Counted from the stretch's first letter, positions 17,919-26,906 are shown. The stretch is 48,773 nucleotides of DNA from Oligoflexus sp. (GCF_035712445.1 NZ_DASTAT010000047.1:1-48773); one strand, 5' to 3'. Notes: generated from the letters alone by a model not told the origin. Numbers and translations are program-made.

Positions 17919-17999
17919 AGCCCCGAGGGCCCCAGCCAACACCCGGATGGAAACGTGCTAGAATAGAGCCGATCATCCACCGTCTGGGGGTTGTCTTTG

Positions 18000-20690
18000 A
18001 TGCGAGCTTTGCTGCTGGTCCTGCTTTTGCTTCCATCCCTGGCTCTTTACGCGGTTCAGCCTCCGCAGCTCAGCCTGAGCTACGACGAACTTTTTAAAAT
18101 CATGATGGACGACCCCACGGCCATGCATCGCTGGTCACGCGAGCAGCTCGATAAGGGGCAGCTGCCCCCCGGTTCACAGGCCTGGGCCAAGGCTCTGGCC
18201 ATCTACATAACTACATGCATGGAAACCGGATGCGGCGACGACCCTTATGCCACCGAAGCGAATCTTCGAAAGGGCATGGCGATTGCCGCTCAAGGCGACG
18301 ACAAACCCATGCTCATCCGCATGCATCTGATGATGGATGGCATCAATACCGATAGCGGCGCGGATGTCACCGATTTTCGAAAAGCCTTGGAGCCCATCAA
18401 AAAACTGGCTGAAGAGAACGGTGGGGGTCGCCTCCTTGCCGATGTCTATCGTGAATATGCTGCGGCCGCGGAATCCGAAAGCAATCTGCAGCAGGCCTTG
18501 AGTTATGCCAAAGACGCTTTGGCCTTGGCTGAACAGTATGGTTACCCTGGCGATATCCTGCCCATCCTTGTAAAAAACGATAGCGCGATCCTTGCCGGAC
18601 GTATGGGGGATGAAGAGCAGTCGGTTCATCTTTACGAACAGGTCATCGACTACTGCCAGCGGGAGAAGGTCCGGCATATGGGGGTCATCGCTCTGATCAA
18701 TCTCGGGAGACTCCATACGCGCAAGGAAAACGCTGAAAGCGTGCGGAAAGGTCTTCGTTACTTCGATCAGGCGGAAGTGTTAATGCGGGGACTGAATCAG
18801 GATCGCCTTTCCGCTTTCAGCCAGCTGACCCGCGGAGAGGCTCTGCTGAATCTTAAGGATTATGATAAGGCCCTTTATTACATTGATCAGGCCCTGGCCA
18901 AATTCAAGGCCTTGGAATCCGCGATATGGACCGCGGATTCTCTGCATTGGAAAGCGCGGGTCTATTTGGGACAAAAACGCTGGGCCGAGGCTTTGGAAAC
19001 GATCAATCAATCGGATGGGCTTTTCCCCGAGCATCTGCAGGATGACAAGGCTCAGCTGGCCCGTGAACGTGCCCAGGCCCTGAGCGAGCTCGGACGTCAT
19101 GCCGAGGCCTATCGCTGGATGCAGACCTTTATGGAGATCCATCAAAAAATTGACGAGAAAAACAAGAAGGATCAGCTCAATGAACTTCAGGTTAAACTGG
19201 GCAATCAGCTGCAGGAGCAGGAAAACCGAATCCTGAAGAAGGATAACGAGATCAAGGAGCACCAGCTGCGGGAAGCGGATCTGATCAAGAAAGTGGCGGT
19301 GGCCCTGATCTTTCTGATTCTTTTGAGTTTGGCGCTGCTGGTCGTCGCACTGGCCCAGGGTCGCCGCACCCGGCAGGCGAAGGCCCGCATCCAGCATATC
19401 CTGGACAATATTGAAGAGGGCATCATAACCATAGGCCGGGACCTCAAGGTGGAATCCAGCCTTTCCCCTTATCTTGACCACGTGATCGGGCATGATGCGC
19501 CGGATACTGCAAGACAGAACGTTATGCTCTATTTTTTGGAAAAGTCGGATCTGAAGGATGATGAAAAGGAAACCCTTCGGAATGTGATCACATCCTGCGT
19601 GGATGAATCACCCTTGGTTTGGGAACTGAATGCAGGGAATCTGCCCCAGAAGCTGAGTCTGGATCACGGTCGGCGGCTGATATCCCTGCACTGGCAGCCG
19701 CTTTATGGCAAGGATCAGAAGATCAATCGTATTATCATTGCCATGCGTGACATCACCAAGCAGCATCAGCTGGAACAGGAAGTGGGCGTGGCCCGAGCCC
19801 AGCGCGGACGTCTTCAGCACATCATGGAAGAAATCGCCCAGCTGCCTGTTGCGCGTTTCCGAGGCTTCGTTCACGGTGCTGCGCCACGCGCGGAGACGAT
19901 CCGTCAAGGCGCTGCTCAGCTGCAGGGCTTTTTGCCCGAACTCCATAGCCTGAAGGGCGAGGCGCGCACGCTCGGTTTGCGTGACCTTGCCTCCATCACT
20001 CATCAACTCGAAGAGCTTTTGGATCCCAGGCATCAGCCGGCAGCCACGGACTTGGAGATAAAATCCAAGGTGGACGTATGGCTGGAAGTCTGGGCGGACT
20101 ATCAGAAAATTGCCGAGCTGATGGGGTCCCGAGCGAAGGCGGCCGAGCATGAAACAGGAAGTCTTCTGCAGATTCTAGCGGAGCAGTGGCCTTCGATTCA
20201 AAAACACTGCGCTGAACAGCGTATTCCCCTGCATCGGATTCGTGTGGATGAGCAGATTTTTGCCTGGAACCCTGATCTTCAAAAAGCTCTGCGGGAAATA
20301 CTTTTGCATTCACTGATCAATAGCGTGGATCACGGTTTCAAAGGGCAGACGGACGTGTCGCAGCCAGAACTCTTGGTTCAGCTCCAGCGCAATGCGCGGG
20401 GACAGATCGTTCTGAGCATCCAGGATAACGGGCGGGGTTTGAATTGGACGCGTCTGCAGCAGCTGATCGAAGAGCGCAACTTTGTGCCGGGACCAGGACA
20501 AACTCGGGCCGATGTCGTGTTTTTAGAGGGACTAAGCACGGCGGAGAAGGTTTCCCAAACCAGCGGACGCGGAGTCGGTCTTGCTGCCATCCGGAGGATC
20601 GCCCAGAATTTTCGTGGTGACGTTCATATCAAAGACCGTGATAATCAGCCAGGCTGTGAGCTTCTTATCGAATTGACCGAAGCATCTTAA
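18000..20690 (+). CDS. TPR - transmembrane - PAS-like - HPt - CheA-like ATPase protein
   Basis: The 896-residue protein begins with a signal sequence. TPR-like helical repeats (about 60-400) lie outside the membrane, followed by a coiled coil, one membrane span (about 430-453) and a PAS-like domain (about 460-600). The HPt domain has His649 in His-Ser-Leu-Lys-Gly-Glu-Ala. The C-terminal ATPase resembles CheA in Asn-Ser-Val-Asp-His-Gly, Asp-Asn-Gly-Arg-Gly-Leu and Ser-Gly-Arg-Gly-Val-Gly. It lacks the CheA dimerisation, CheY-binding and CheW domains, and has no receiver. The ATG at 18000 is chosen over TTG 17991 because the GGGGG box ends at 17990. It may phosphorylate its own HPt or relay phosphate from the upstream hybrid kinase. 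Confidence 0.85.
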   Translation: MRALLLVLLLLPSLALYAVQPPQLSLSYDELFKIMMDDPTAMHRWSREQLDKGQLPPGSQAWAKALAIYITTCMETGCGDDPYATEANLRKGMAIAAQGDDKPMLIRMHLMMDGINTDSGADVTDFRKALEPIKKLAEENGGGRLLADVYREYAAAAESESNLQQALSYAKDALALAEQYGYPGDILPILVKNDSAILAGRMGDEEQSVHLYEQVIDYCQREKVRHMGVIALINLGRLHTRKENAESVRKGLRYFDQAEVLMRGLNQDRLSAFSQLTRGEALLNLKDYDKALYYIDQALAKFKALESAIWTADSLHWKARVYLGQKRWAEALETINQSDGLFPEHLQDDKAQLARERAQALSELGRHAEAYRWMQTFMEIHQKIDEKNKKDQLNELQVKLGNQLQEQENRILKKDNEIKEHQLREADLIKKVAVALIFLILLSLALLVVALAQGRRTRQAKARIQHILDNIEEGIITIGRDLKVESSLSPYLDHVIGHDAPDTARQNVMLYFLEKSDLKDDEKETLRNVITSCVDESPLVWELNAGNLPQKLSLDHGRRLISLHWQPLYGKDQKINRIIIAMRDITKQHQLEQEVGVARAQRGRLQHIMEEIAQLPVARFRGFVHGAAPRAETIRQGAAQLQGFLPELHSLKGEARTLGLRDLASITHQLEELLDPRHQPAATDLEIKSKVDVWLEVWADYQKIAELMGSRAKAAEHETGSLLQILAEQWPSIQKHCAEQRIPLHRIRVDEQIFAWNPDLQKALREILLHSLINSVDHGFKGQTDVSQPELLVQLQRNARGQIVLSIQDNGRGLNWTRLQQLIEERNFVPGPGQTRADVVFLEGLSTAEKVSQTSGRGVGLAAIRRIAQNFRGDVHIKDRDNQPGCELLIELTEAS

Positions 20691-20706
20691 AAAAAGAGGT
20701 TGAGTT

Positions 20707-21681
20707 ATGAAAGCTGCCGTTTGTCATCGCTATGGTCCTCCGGAAAGCGTGGAAATCAAGGATATGCCGCAGCCTGTTCCCCAGGATCGAGAGCTTCTGA
20801 TTCAGGTGAAGGCCACGACCGTTTCATCGGGAGATTGCCGCATCCGTGGCGCAAACTTTCCACGCGGTTTTGGTCCTTTAGCGCGTCTGGCCCTTGGCTG
20901 GTCAGGGCCTCGAAAGCCTGTTTTGGGAACCGAGCTGTCGGGCATCGTGCAGGCTGTGGGGCGTGACGTCACGCGCTTTAAGGTTGGAGATCATGTGATC
21001 GCGTATCCGGGCATAAAGGCTGGAGCCCATGCGGAATACTGTGTGATGCCAGAAGATGGTGCCGTGGTCATGAAGCCCGCGAACCTTTCCTTTTCCGAGG
21101 CGGCCGCCCTTGGTTTTGGTGGTCTGACCGCCCTTTATTTCCTGCGCGATCGCGCCAAACTTCAGGCGGGTGAAAAGCTTCTGATCATCGGTGCGTCAGG
21201 GGCCGTAGGCGTGGCCGCTCTTCAGCTGGCGAAAGAATGGGGTGCCGAGATCACGGCTGTCGCCAGCGGAAGAAACGCGGAACTTCTTCGTTCCCTGGGG
21301 GCCAGCCATGTGATTGACTACACGCAAACGGATTTTACGAAGTCAGGCGCCCGCTATGATGTGATTCTGGATACAGTAGGGGTGGTGAACCCGGAAACAT
21401 ACGTGGAGCTTTTGCAAAAAAATGGGCGACTTGTGCCTATCAGTGCGGATCTCTTCCACATCCTGAACTCCCTCTGGAAGCCTATGAAAGACGGCAAGAA
21501 GATCCTGACCGGAGTTGGCTCCGAGCGGGGCGTGGACCTTCAGTTCCTGACTGACCTTGCGGCCCGCGGGCATTACAAGGCTGTCGTGGATCGCTCCTTT
21601 CCCTTTGCGCAAATCGCTGAAGCCCATGCTTATGTCGACACGGGTCGCAAAAGAGGGAGTGTTGTGCTTACGCTATCCTGA
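20707..21681 (+). CDS. Quinone-oxidoreductase-like MDR family dehydrogenase
   Basis: The 324-residue protein belongs to the medium-chain dehydrogenase/reductase superfamily. It has an N-terminal GroES-like fold (1-125) with Gly-Thr-Glu-Leu-Ser-Gly near 75-80 and Lys-Val-Gly-Asp-His-Val near 97. A nucleotide-binding fold with Gly-Ala-Ser-Gly-Ala-Val-Gly near residue 161 indicates NADPH use. The structural-zinc cysteine cluster is absent, which favours the zinc-independent quinone or enal reductase branch. AAGAGG lies 8 bases before ATG 20707. The YkgJ gene follows by 23 bases and may be co-transcribed. Confidence 0.88.
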   Translation: MKAAVCHRYGPPESVEIKDMPQPVPQDRELLIQVKATTVSSGDCRIRGANFPRGFGPLARLALGWSGPRKPVLGTELSGIVQAVGRDVTRFKVGDHVIAYPGIKAGAHAEYCVMPEDGAVVMKPANLSFSEAAALGFGGLTALYFLRDRAKLQAGEKLLIIGASGAVGVAALQLAKEWGAEITAVASGRNAELLRSLGASHVIDYTQTDFTKSGARYDVILDTVGVVNPETYVELLQKNGRLVPISADLFHILNSLWKPMKDGKKILTGVGSERGVDLQFLTDLAARGHYKAVVDRSFPFAQIAEAHAYVDTGRKRGSVVLTLS

Positions 21682-21704
21682 TCATAAACGTCGAAGGAGT
21701 TTGC

Positions 21705-22370
21705 ATGAGTCGCCACGCGCAGGATAAAAAGTCTCCTTCTTTCAATTTAACGCCGCAGGGTGTATTGATTAAGACGTCGCAGCAGGCTGAGGCGATCAAG
21801 CGTTTCGATGAAAAGCTGGTCGGCTATGAAAAGCAGCTGAAGAGCATGGATCCTGATTATGCCCACGCTGTTGCGATCAATAAGATTCAAATCGTCGTGG
21901 ACACGGCCGGGTTGAATCCCAGCCGCCCCATATCCTGCAAGGCCGGGTGTTCAGCCTGCTGTCATCAGAAAGTGGATCTTGGGATTTTTGAAGGGGAGCT
22001 CATCGAAAAATATCTGGGTGAGACGCCCGTTTCGATGGATAGGGAACGTCTGCGCAAGCAAGCGGAGGCCTTGAAGGGCGAAGCCGGATCCTTTGAAAAA
22101 CTTCCTTTTGCAGATCGACGCTGCGTGTTTCTGAGCGCAGATCAAACCTGTTCCATCTATAGCGTCCGGCCTCTGATGTGTCGCCGGCATTTTGTTCAGA
22201 GCGATCCCGCCATCTGCCGCAGTGAGGAATTTTTTCGAATGGAGATGGATGTGAATCCCGATACGGATGCCTACCTCTCGGCCTATGTTACGCGAAATGT
22301 GACGCGGAGCCTGCCTGAGTTCGTTCAATCCTTGGACGAATCGGAGCCTCAAGTCGCCAAAAATCCTTAA
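21705..22370 (+). CDS. YkgJ-family cysteine cluster protein
   Basis: This 221-residue protein has the YkgJ (UPF0153) pattern: Cys78, Cys82, Cys85 and Cys86, then Cys140, Cys149, Cys159 and Cys171. Arg-Pro-x-Met-Cys-Arg around Cys159 is the family signature. Members are thought to bind zinc or an iron-sulfur cluster, and their role is undefined. AAGGAG precedes ATG 21705. Its TAA (22368-22370) overlaps the stop of the convergent downstream gene, sharing the palindrome TTAA at 22367-22370. Confidence 0.85.
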   Translation: MSRHAQDKKSPSFNLTPQGVLIKTSQQAEAIKRFDEKLVGYEKQLKSMDPDYAHAVAINKIQIVVDTAGLNPSRPISCKAGCSACCHQKVDLGIFEGELIEKYLGETPVSMDRERLRKQAEALKGEAGSFEKLPFADRRCVFLSADQTCSIYSVRPLMCRRHFVQSDPAICRSEEFFRMEMDVNPDTDAYLSAYVTRNVTRSLPEFVQSLDESEPQVAKNP

Positions 22371-23515
22371 TCGAAGCGAACGAAGGTAACAAAGGCGCCA
22401 TCAGCGGCATCCTTGGTCACAACATAATAGCCGGCGTTCGCGGGTGCCAGCACACAGGTCGGGATTCCTCCCAGAGTTGTGCATGCATTCTTGCCAAAGT
22501 TCGCGAGGGCTGTTTGCGCCTTGCAGCTGCCCGCAGATTTTTCCACCGAGCTGACGGCCTTGTTGATCAGCTGTGCGGCATTGCTTCGCATATCCTGTTT
22601 CGTATTCAGATTTTTGGCGCTGACGAAATAGGAATGATGGTCCGAGCTGTTGAAGGGTTCTTGTGGCTTTTGCTTGCCGTCCAGATTCAAAAGTTCCGTA
22701 TAGCATCCTTCCGGATTGGCCAGTTTCACACTGATAGCGCCCGCTTTCAGGGTGCCCAGTGAGGCGTTCTTCTGAGCGCCTTCGATATAGACGACGGCAG
22801 CGCCATCCACATAATCTTTGATCACGAGGAAGCGTCCCAGATCGGTCGGAACGCTGCAGATCACATTCAAGCCGCCCACGCGCTCGCAGACGATTTCATC
22901 TTCGAACAGCATTTGGTATTGAAGCGAGCAGCTGGAATCCTTGCCCGCATACTGCTCCACCATTTGATTCAGGACCCGGGCGGAAGCCTGTGCCTTGTTC
23001 TCCAGTTCATAGAATACTTCGGCATAGACGCTGTGCGCGGCGCTCTTGAAACGAGGCTGTCCACGCAGTGCGTCGCGACAGGCGCTGGCTTTGGGAACAT
23101 AGGCCACAGGATGCTGGGTCGGGATCTTTTCATTGATGCACGCGCCGACGGCATCGTAAAGCTTACTGGTATAGGTCAAACGCTTGGAACCATCCAGATT
23201 ACTTTCCGCAAGCAGAAGGTCCGCTGCGCTTTGGAAACCCTTCAGCTCGCAGCGGTAAGACCGGCTCTGGTTCGTGCCGTTATCATTGCGAGTGATGGCT
23301 CGTAGATCCATGTAACATTCGGTATCATTGCAGAGGAGACGATCGAAGCCGTAGTTGAGGTCACCTGCACACCAGCTGTCGCCGCAGATGCTATCAATTT
23401 CGCGGACGACGGCCTGGGCCTCTGTCTCGGTCAGATAGGTTGAGGCCAGGGCCGAAGCCTGTCCGAAAAGCGAGAGGAGGACGGCAGTGCCGCGAGTATA
23501 AAGAATTTTTCTCAT
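22367..23515 (-). CDS. Secreted cysteine-rich protein of unknown function
   Basis: This protein of 382 residues is read from ATG 23515; an in-frame GTG at 23527 is also possible and neither has a strong ribosome site. A signal peptide occupies about residues 1-24 (ending Ala-Leu-Ala-Ser). At least 13 cysteines are spread over the mature part, consistent with disulfide bonds in the periplasm. Two stretches, near residues 225-260 and at the C terminus, both read like Leu/Tyr-Val-Ile/Val-Thr/Lys-Asp-x-x-Asp-Gly-Ala, suggesting an internal repeat of a domain of about 130 residues. No family is recognised. Confidence 0.7.
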   Translation of the reverse strand: MRKILYTRGTAVLLSLFGQASALASTYLTETEAQAVVREIDSICGDSWCAGDLNYGFDRLLCNDTECYMDLRAITRNDNGTNQSRSYRCELKGFQSAADLLLAESNLDGSKRLTYTSKLYDAVGACINEKIPTQHPVAYVPKASACRDALRGQPRFKSAAHSVYAEVFYELENKAQASARVLNQMVEQYAGKDSSCSLQYQMLFEDEIVCERVGGLNVICSVPTDLGRFLVIKDYVDGAAVVYIEGAQKNASLGTLKAGAISVKLANPEGCYTELLNLDGKQKPQEPFNSSDHHSYFVSAKNLNTKQDMRSNAAQLINKAVSSVEKSAGSCKAQTALANFGKNACTTLGGIPTCVLAPANAGYYVVTKDAADGAFVTFVRFD

Positions 23516-23622
23516 AGTTTTAGCCACTTATCCAATTGAGATCGTCATCGAAAGCGGCTATCATAGTGGGCTGCACGGGAACTGCAAGGGAAATCGGGCG
23601 CAAGCTCAGGCGGGAGGCTGTC

Positions 23623-23949
23623 TTGATCGTTATTTCCGGACTGGAGACTTTTCAATCCAAGGTTTTAGGGAGCCGTGGCAGCTTCCTCGTCGATTTTTGG
23701 GGACCAAGCTGTGCCCCCTGCGTGGATCTGAACCGCGCGCTGGAAGACATGGAGGATGCCTACAAAGGGCAGCTGACGTTTGTGAAGATCAATGCGGATG
23801 AGGAAATAGATATCGCTGTCGAATACGGAGTGCGCGGCCTGCCGACGATTTTTCTGATTCGGGATGGAAAGATTCAAGAGCGTTGGATAGGAAAGACTTC
23901 AGGGGCGAGCCTTAAATCCAAACTGGATAAGGCTCTTGGGATTGCGTAA
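23623..23949 (+). CDS. Thioredoxin with an atypical Ser-Cys-Ala-Pro-Cys active site
   Basis: I place the start at TTG 23623, since GGGAGG lies 5 bases upstream and the resulting 108 residues equal E. coli thioredoxin in length. Longer readings from 23536 add an unrelated basic tail. The redox pair is Cys30-Ala-Pro-Cys33 and the cis-proline Pro74 is in Gly-Leu-Pro-Thr. The usual Trp-Cys-Gly-Pro-Cys is here Ser-Cys-Ala-Pro-Cys, which should shift the redox potential. No signal peptide, so cytoplasmic. It is divergent from the cysteine-rich secreted protein and converges on a lipoprotein gene. Confidence 0.85.
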   Translation: MIVISGLETFQSKVLGSRGSFLVDFWGPSCAPCVDLNRALEDMEDAYKGQLTFVKINADEEIDIAVEYGVRGLPTIFLIRDGKIQERWIGKTSGASLKSKLDKALGIA

Positions 23950-23965
23950 AACCGCGTCGCAGATC

Positions 23966-24370
23966 CTATTCCCTTGAAAGCGCAGGGGCTTCGCAGACGA
24001 TGTCGGCTGCAAACACCCGAAAGCCGGCTTCGACTCCGGTTTCTTCGACGACGTTCATGATCAAGGACTTCGCATCGCCGGCCTTGAGATCAAGTAAATC
24101 ACAGGCCAAAGGATCGGTATTGGTCGTCAGTTCATCGACGAGGAACTGACTGAACGAATAATCGCGATAAGCAAAGCTCAGAAATTTGATATCCCGACCC
24201 TTCATCAGACGGGGATCCTTGGCGACCACGACTTCATAGGATTTTTGGAGTTTCAGGATGCCGCCTGAATTCGGGCGACCTTGAAGATCCGAGTTGGAAT
24301 CGGAGTGGGAACGACAACTCAAAACGAAACAGGTCAGTACTCCAACGCTCAAAATGGTCCAGATCTTCAT
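23966..24370 (-). CDS. Small predicted lipoprotein of unknown function
   Basis: The start at ATG 24370 places a lipoprotein signal at the N terminus, with Val-Leu-Ser-Cys at residues 16-19, followed by a Ser/Asn/Asp-rich linker. The upstream in-frame ATG at 24556 would bury that signal and is rejected. The 134-residue product has two further cysteines in the folded part. No family is recognised. It converges on the thioredoxin gene (16-base gap) and diverges from the GH26 gene. Confidence 0.65.
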   Translation of the reverse strand: MKIWTILSVGVLTCFVLSCRSHSDSNSDLQGRPNSGGILKLQKSYEVVVAKDPRLMKGRDIKFLSFAYRDYSFSQFLVDELTTNTDPLACDLLDLKAGDAKSLIMNVVEETGVEAGFRVFAADIVCEAPALSRE

Positions 24371-24749
24371 ACTCAAGTGTGCCTCCGAATAAAATACCGG
24401 CCATAAACACTCGCTGCACTTATACAAGCTCTGTGCCAGCACTTTGCTGGGACGTCCAGACTGAATTTGATTCAAAAGAGTTCGCAAACCTGATGAAACG
24501 TGTGACCACACTCTAAGCAGTTCCATAGATTCTGGTCGGGCGAAGTTTCGGCTCATACGCGGGGGCGCAGCGTCTAAAATTTCTTCGCTTCCACTATCCT
24601 TGTTGAAAAAAACGACGAAATTCGTTTTTCAGTAAACAAAATAGTCAACAATATCAATAATATAAGATAATCATTACGCGGGCATAACAATTGTAGATGC
24701 GATTTCCCCAAGGACCTGAGCTGGAATTCTTGATGAGGCACGCAGAGAT
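24371..24749. other. 379-base divergent intergenic region
   Basis: No gene is seen. An A/T-rich imperfect hairpin with core ACGAAATTCGT lies near 24612-24632, and a very AT-rich tract follows (about 24635-24680), unlike the surrounding coding DNA. It presumably carries the divergent promoters of the small lipoprotein and the GH26 gene, perhaps with an operator at the palindrome. Confidence 0.45.
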
Positions 24750-26906
24750 ATGACCAAGATGAAACTCACCCTGATAGTCATGCTTCTCATGTTAAACAAT
24801 GCCTGTAGCAAACGACCGAAAGAAAGTACTCTGGCGGCCACGGCGGAGGCAGCGGCTCTTCCCCAGTATAATAGCGAAACGCAGTCGCTCTATGCGTTCT
24901 TGAAAAACTCTGTTCAAAAGAAGCAATTTATTTTTGGTCAGCAGCGAGCTTCGCTGGTGGGCGTCGGCGAAAACGGTGATAAGGCCTGGACCGATGGTGG
25001 CTATGGCAGCCGCACCGACGTTGAGCACTATGTTGGGCAGAAGGTCGGCATGATCGGGATTGATATCTGGGACCTTGCCACAAAAAATCCAACATGGAAT
25101 CAGCCGGTGTATGCCCAGGCGATTCGTGACTTTTATGATTCCGGCAAGGGCGGCGCGATCACCCTGGACTGGCACATGCGCGGCTGCTCTGTAAAACCCG
25201 TGTCCGATATCAATGGCAACAGCGGCATTCCCGGTGATGGTTTCAAGGTGAACGACTGGGAGGATGATCCCAACGCCGATTGCCTTTGCAAAATCGTGAA
25301 TGAAGAACCTTGGGAAAATGGTTTGACCTGGAAGGACTGGTTTCTGTCCCAGAAGCTGGATAAATTCTATCAAATCCTGGTGAAGGAACAGTTGACGGAA
25401 GTCCCCTTGATCTACCGTCCATTCCATGAGCAGACAGGCAACTGGTTCTGGTGGGGTGCGAAGGGCTGGAACTGCCAAAAGCAGCTCGGAAAGAATGATG
25501 TCGTGACAGGAGCCGAGGCCTATAAAAAGCTCTTCCGCATGACGGTTGACTATATGCGTCAAACCAAGGGCCTTAAGAATCTTCTGATCGCTTTCGCACC
25601 GGATAAGCTTTGCAAGCACGATGGTCACACCTGCAGTTTTAAAAATGCCATCAAAGATGCTCCGACCGACGACGAGCTGAAAAGCGATTATCTGAACAGC
25701 TATCCCGGTGATCAGTATGTGGATGTTCTGGGCATCGACCTTTATTACGCGCAGAAGTTCGGCAATGCCTGGGAAGAGGCTGATTACCAGACGAAGCTCT
25801 TCAAGCAGCACCTGCGCGTCATGAGCAAGATCGCGGACGAGAAGAGCAAGGTCGCGGCTTTGACCGAAACGGGCAACTACAATCTTCACAATGAAGCCAG
25901 TGCAGGCAGCCAGTGGTTTACCAAGCAGCTGCTGTCGATGCTCACCGATCCTGAAGTGAAGATCTCCTATGTCCTGACCTGGGAAAATCGTCGGCTGGCC
26001 GACACGGAATATTACATTCCGCATAAGAAGCACGCTGATTTCCAGGACTTCGTCAATTTTTCCGAGAATGCTGCGACGCTTTTCTATAATGACCTTACGG
26101 ATATGTATAAGACAGCGGTCACTGAAACCGCGGGCGATATGAAGTCTGTGGAGCCAGCCCAAAATAAAGTCTATCCCAGTTGCCAGTCGCGTGACAGCGA
26201 TCCTGACGGCGACGGCTGGGGTCTTGAGAACGGCCAGATCTGTTTGACGACTCTGATCAGCTATCCGATTTGCCTGAATGTTGCGAGTGATCTGGACAAG
26301 GATGGCTTCGCCATGGAAAACGGCAAACTGTGTCGGGTCCGTGCGGAAGTTCAGCCCGAGAAAAAGCCCGAGATGCAGACTCCGATGTGCCAGTCGCAGC
26401 TGAGTGATCCCGATGGCGATGGCTGGGGCTGGGAGAATAGTCAGTCCTGTAAGGTCGCGGATGCCTATCTGCCGAGCTGTTCACAAACATCAAGCGATCC
26501 TGATCGTGATGGTTGGGGATTTGAAAATGGCCGCAGCTGCCAGATGCGCGAAGATAGTTTTGCAAGTTGCAGCAGCCTCGCGGCCGATCCCGACGGTGAT
26601 GGCTGGGGCTGGGAAAATAATAAGACCTGTCGTGTGCGGATGGAAAGTCATGCAGCCTGCAGCCAGCTGAATGCCGATCCCGATGGAGACGGCTGGGGCT
26701 GGGAAAACGGACGGTCGTGCAAGTCAAGCGCGGAAGGCTTTGCCACCTGTTCGCAAGTGAGCGTGGATCCGGATGGTGATGGCTGGGGCTTTGAAAATGG
26801 AGCCACCTGTCGCGTTCGTCTCGAAAGTTATCCGAAGTGCACGCAAGGCACAGGCGGTCGCGGCGATGGCTGGGGCTATGAGAATGGCCGGTCTTGTCGC
26901 CAGTGA
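24750..26906 (+). CDS. GH26 beta-mannanase-like secreted protein with eight C-terminal repeats
   Basis: The 718-residue protein starts with a signal sequence ending Asn-Asn-Ala-Cys, possibly a lipoprotein with a non-canonical lipobox. A glycoside hydrolase family 26 catalytic domain follows (about 40-460). The acid/base Glu227 lies in Arg-Pro-Phe-His-Glu before Trp-Phe-Trp-Trp-Gly, and the likely nucleophile is Glu373 in Leu-Thr-Glu-Thr-Gly. GH26 enzymes cleave beta-1,4-mannan or related glycans. Residues 475-718 are eight repeats of about 30 residues built on Asp-Pro-Asp-Gly-Asp-Gly-Trp-Gly-x-Glu-Asn-Gly with a cysteine at each end. They look like small disulfide-closed, calcium-loop-like modules that could bind carbohydrate or cell wall. 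An AGGC box precedes ATG 24750. Confidence 0.88.
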   Translation: MTKMKLTLIVMLLMLNNACSKRPKESTLAATAEAAALPQYNSETQSLYAFLKNSVQKKQFIFGQQRASLVGVGENGDKAWTDGGYGSRTDVEHYVGQKVGMIGIDIWDLATKNPTWNQPVYAQAIRDFYDSGKGGAITLDWHMRGCSVKPVSDINGNSGIPGDGFKVNDWEDDPNADCLCKIVNEEPWENGLTWKDWFLSQKLDKFYQILVKEQLTEVPLIYRPFHEQTGNWFWWGAKGWNCQKQLGKNDVVTGAEAYKKLFRMTVDYMRQTKGLKNLLIAFAPDKLCKHDGHTCSFKNAIKDAPTDDELKSDYLNSYPGDQYVDVLGIDLYYAQKFGNAWEEADYQTKLFKQHLRVMSKIADEKSKVAALTETGNYNLHNEASAGSQWFTKQLLSMLTDPEVKISYVLTWENRRLADTEYYIPHKKHADFQDFVNFSENAATLFYNDLTDMYKTAVTETAGDMKSVEPAQNKVYPSCQSRDSDPDGDGWGLENGQICLTTLISYPICLNVASDLDKDGFAMENGKLCRVRAEVQPEKKPEMQTPMCQSQLSDPDGDGWGWENSQSCKVADAYLPSCSQTSSDPDRDGWGFENGRSCQMREDSFASCSSLAADPDGDGWGWENNKTCRVRMESHAACSQLNADPDGDGWGWENGRSCKSSAEGFATCSQVSVDPDGDGWGFENGATCRVRLESYPKCTQGTGGRGDGWGYENGRSCRQ
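26172..26903 (+). repeat. Eight tandem repeats of about 87-90 bases within the GH26 gene
   Basis: Each unit encodes Cys, 6-7 variable residues, then Asp-Pro-Asp-Gly-Asp-Gly-Trp-Gly-(Trp/Phe/Leu/Tyr)-Glu-Asn-x-x-x-Cys and a linker of 7-9 residues. Unit 2 is the most diverged (Asp-Leu-Asp-Lys-Asp-Gly-Phe) and has a longer linker. Unit 8 has lost the first Asp-Pro. Units 5, 6 and 7 are the closest to each other, which suggests recent expansion at that end. Confidence 0.9.

Noticed and set aside
24792..26162. 456-codon minus-strand frame opposite the GH26 domain
   Set aside because: The plus strand carries clear GH26 catalytic motifs; the antisense frame has no ribosome site or recognisable domain.
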